Origin: JBJTUH01 sp044346175
Lineage (GTDB): Bacteria; Cyanobacteriota; Vampirovibrionia; Vampirovibrionales; JAJTHC01
Assembly: GCA_044346175.1 (NCBI GenBank)
Contig: JBIIZQ010000016.1
Location: forward strand, 1-43,952
DNA: 43,952 nt
Direction of reading: 5' to 3'
The notes under the pieces were generated by a model that was not told the origin of the DNA, searched no databases, and saw only the letters and a program-made list of their open reading frames with translations. Position numbers and translations under genes: made by a program. Position 1 is the stretch's first letter; every line of letters starts with the position of its first letter. Shown here piece after piece: positions 42,490 through 43,952 of the stretch.

Positions 42490-43952
42490 TTAGGAAACAG
42501 TGACAAAGGGAGTCTCAGAGGAAACAACTTGCTGTGCTTCGCTCGCACTACGCCACTGCCCTTGGATACTAAACGCCATGACAGCAGCCGCCGTTGCTAC
42601 ATTGAGGCTTTGTACTTTACCTAGCATAGGAATATACGCTTTAAAGTCACATTGGCGCAGGAGTTGCTTACTGATACCCTCATCCTCACTACCAAGTACC
42701 AGTACGGTACGGCGTGCGTAGTCAATCGTTTGGTAGTCTTGGGCTTCTGCATCCAGAACCGTACCGACACTCCAGAAGCCTAACTCCTTGAGGTAGCTTT
42801 GGGCTTGGCTCAGGTTGGTCACTTGAATGACAGGCATCGTTTGGTCTGCACCACAGGCAGTTTTTGAAACCCCCACACTGAAACTTGCCGAGCGATGTTT
42901 GCCAATAATAACCCCTACAGCACCCGCACCTTCAGCAACCCGTAAAATAGCACCAAAGTTACGTGCATCGGTAATACTGTCGCACAAAATGACCAATGCG
43001 GGTTTACCTTGGTTTTCATGGGGTGCCAAAACTTCTTCATGCCAGCTTTCAAGCGTCCATAGCTTTTGAGGACTAAGGATAGCCACCACGCCTTGATGGT
43101 AAAGAGACTCCACTTGGGCTTGTAAATGCCCTTCTGCCATAAGAGATTCTTGCTGTTGGAGGAGCATTTGGTCAAGCTTAATTTTAGGGACAAGATCCAC
43201 ACGCTTACCAAGCATTTTAGCCAATTGCCAAAGGTCTTTGGCTGTACCACGGGTAGGTGCTTCTTCGCCAGCAAATAGAATTTTTTGAATACGCTCAGGA
43301 GCGACTTCTAAAATAGTTTGAACACTCTGACGACCAATAGCCATCAGCTCATTGGTTTCTAACCCACCCGTAGGCGTGGTAAATATTTCTTCGGAAGCCT
43401 GATGCGTTTTCTCAGTATTGGCCATTTCAAAGAAGGAAGCTCTTTTATGCGACGTACGAGGCTCTCGTGCATCTCTTTCGCCATACGCAGGTTTATCGCC
43501 GTAGGACTTTCTTTCTCCGAATGACTTACGCTCACCATACGCAGGCTTGTCACCGTAGGACTTTCTTTCTCCGAATGACTTACGCTCACCATACGCAGGC
43601 TTGTCACCGTAGGACTGTCTTTCTCCGAAAGTCTTACGCTCACCATAAGCAGGCTTGTCACCATAGGATTTTCTTTCACCAAATGACTTACGCTCACCAT
43701 AAGCAGGTTTATCACCGTAGGACTTTCTTTCTCCGAATGACTTACGCTCGCCATACGCAGGCTTATCGCCGTAGGGTCTTCTTTCTCCGAATGACTTACG
43801 TTCACCATACGCAGGCTTATCGCCGTAGGGTCTTCTTTCTCCGAATGACTTACGTTCACCATACGCAGGTTTATCACCGTAGGACTGTCTTTCTCCGAAA
43901 GTCTTACGCTCGCCATAAGCAGGCTTATCGCCATAGGACTTTCTTTCTCCGA
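42490..43952 (-). CDS. rlmB: RlmB-type (SpoU/TrmH) 23S rRNA ribose methyltransferase with long repeat N-terminus, 5' part beyond window
   Basis: The last ~300 residues are an RlmB-type SPOUT methyltransferase: an N-terminal substrate-binding part (ERIQKILFAGEE region) and the knotted catalytic domain DSITDARNFGAILRVAEGAG, VLVLGSEDEGIS and IPMLGKVQSLNVATAAAVM. It most likely makes Gm2251 in 23S rRNA. ATG 43425 could start a normal-length enzyme, but the same frame stays open upstream to the window edge and reads a highly regular repeat (unit GERKSFGERKSYGDKPAY). The repeat is therefore probably a basic, Arg/Lys/Gly-rich N-terminal extension of the enzyme, whose true start is outside the window. 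The other frames of this repeat are shadows. Confidence 0.88.
   Translation of the reverse strand, partial: GERKSYGDKPAYGERKTFGERQSYGDKPAYGERKSFGERRPYGDKPAYGERKSFGERRPYGDKPAYGERKSFGERKSYGDKPAYGERKSFGERKSYGDKPAYGERKTFGERQSYGDKPAYGERKSFGERKSYGDKPAYGERKSFGERKSYGDKPAYGERDAREPRTSHKRASFFEMANTEKTHQASEEIFTTPTGGLETNELMAIGRQSVQTILEVAPERIQKILFAGEEAPTRGTAKDLWQLAKMLGKRVDLVPKIKLDQMLLQQQESLMAEGHLQAQVESLYHQGVVAILSPQKLWTLESWHEEVLAPHENQGKPALVILCDSITDARNFGAILRVAEGAGAVGVIIGKHRSASFSVGVSKTACGADQTMPVIQVTNLSQAQSYLKELGFWSVGTVLDAEAQDYQTIDYARRTVLVLGSEDEGISKQLLRQCDFKAYIPMLGKVQSLNVATAAAVMAFSIQGQWRSASEAQQVVSSETPFVTVS
43476..43952 (-). repeat. 54-bp tandem repeats encoding an 18-residue basic unit
   Basis: About nine 54-bp copies fill the region up to the window edge. 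In the RlmB frame each unit encodes GERKSFGERKSYGDKPAY with small variants (Ser/Thr, Lys/Gln/Arg, Ser/Pro). Substitutions are mostly synonymous or conservative, which supports this reading frame. There are no unique spacers, so this is not a CRISPR array. Confidence 0.93.

Noticed and set aside
43359..43934. 191-codon minus-strand ORF with Ser/Met/Val-rich repeats
   Set aside because: It is a shifted frame of the repeat that encodes the RlmB N-terminal extension; substitutions between copies fit the RlmB frame better.
43476..43952. CRISPR-like regular repeat
   Set aside because: Units are contiguous 54-bp repeats without unique spacers and are in frame with a gene.

Overview
The window looks like core chromosome of a Gram-negative-type bacterium. 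It carries lipoprotein processing (Lgt), a type II/IV secretion-pilus ATPase, and a three-gene cluster of the kind that decorates lipid A with an amino sugar. GC looks moderate by eye (not computed). The gene order does not match any model genome I know. RNase HIII, a PurS/PurQ-type purine pathway and a str operon without an adjacent tuf suggest a deep or poorly sampled lineage; a relative of Vampirovibrionia/Melainabacteria is a guess only.

Layout. 1-3 kb (minus): scpB, rimI and an M16 peptidase cut by the window edge. 3.2-7.9 kb (plus): a hot-dog thioesterase, mutS and an SPFH membrane protein. 7.9-12.6 kb (minus): a small unknown protein, a 1105-residue orphan protein and about 0.87 kb without a convincing gene. 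12.6-15 kb (minus): rpsP, ruvA, lgt. 15.3-17.9 kb (plus): frr, cdsA, rnc. 17.9-18.9 kb (minus): a two-gene Panacea-type toxin-antitoxin candidate. 19-22.3 kb (minus): rpsL-rpsG-fusA. 22.5-24.8 kb (minus): an ACT-domain protein, then a terminator, purQ and a purC-purS fusion. 25.3-30.3 kb: a degenerate SpsF-like cytidylyltransferase facing a giant PilB/GspE ATPase. 30.5-34.1 kb (minus): an overlapping GT2 / YdjC deacetylase / GT39 operon, then hisH (plus). 35-38.2 kb: an accessory STAND NTPase with five 53-residue repeats, next to tRNA-Val and two 88-bp tandem repeats that each copy the 3' end of that tRNA. 38.2-43.95 kb: a small secreted protein, tRNA-Arg, a membrane protein, sppA, rnhC, and an RlmB-type methyltransferase whose N-terminus is a long 18-residue repeat running off the window.

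How the genes work together. GT2-YdjC-GT39 has the logic of the Francisella FlmF2-NaxD-FlmK route: load an N-acetylamino sugar on undecaprenyl phosphate, deacetylate it, and transfer it to lipid A. PurC-PurS with PurQ supplies three components of purine synthesis from two proteins. The Panacea pair and the STAND NTPase are the clearest accessory or defence-like genes. A recurring oddity is tandem start codons (ATGATG, ATGATGATG or GTGATG) at about ten genes.
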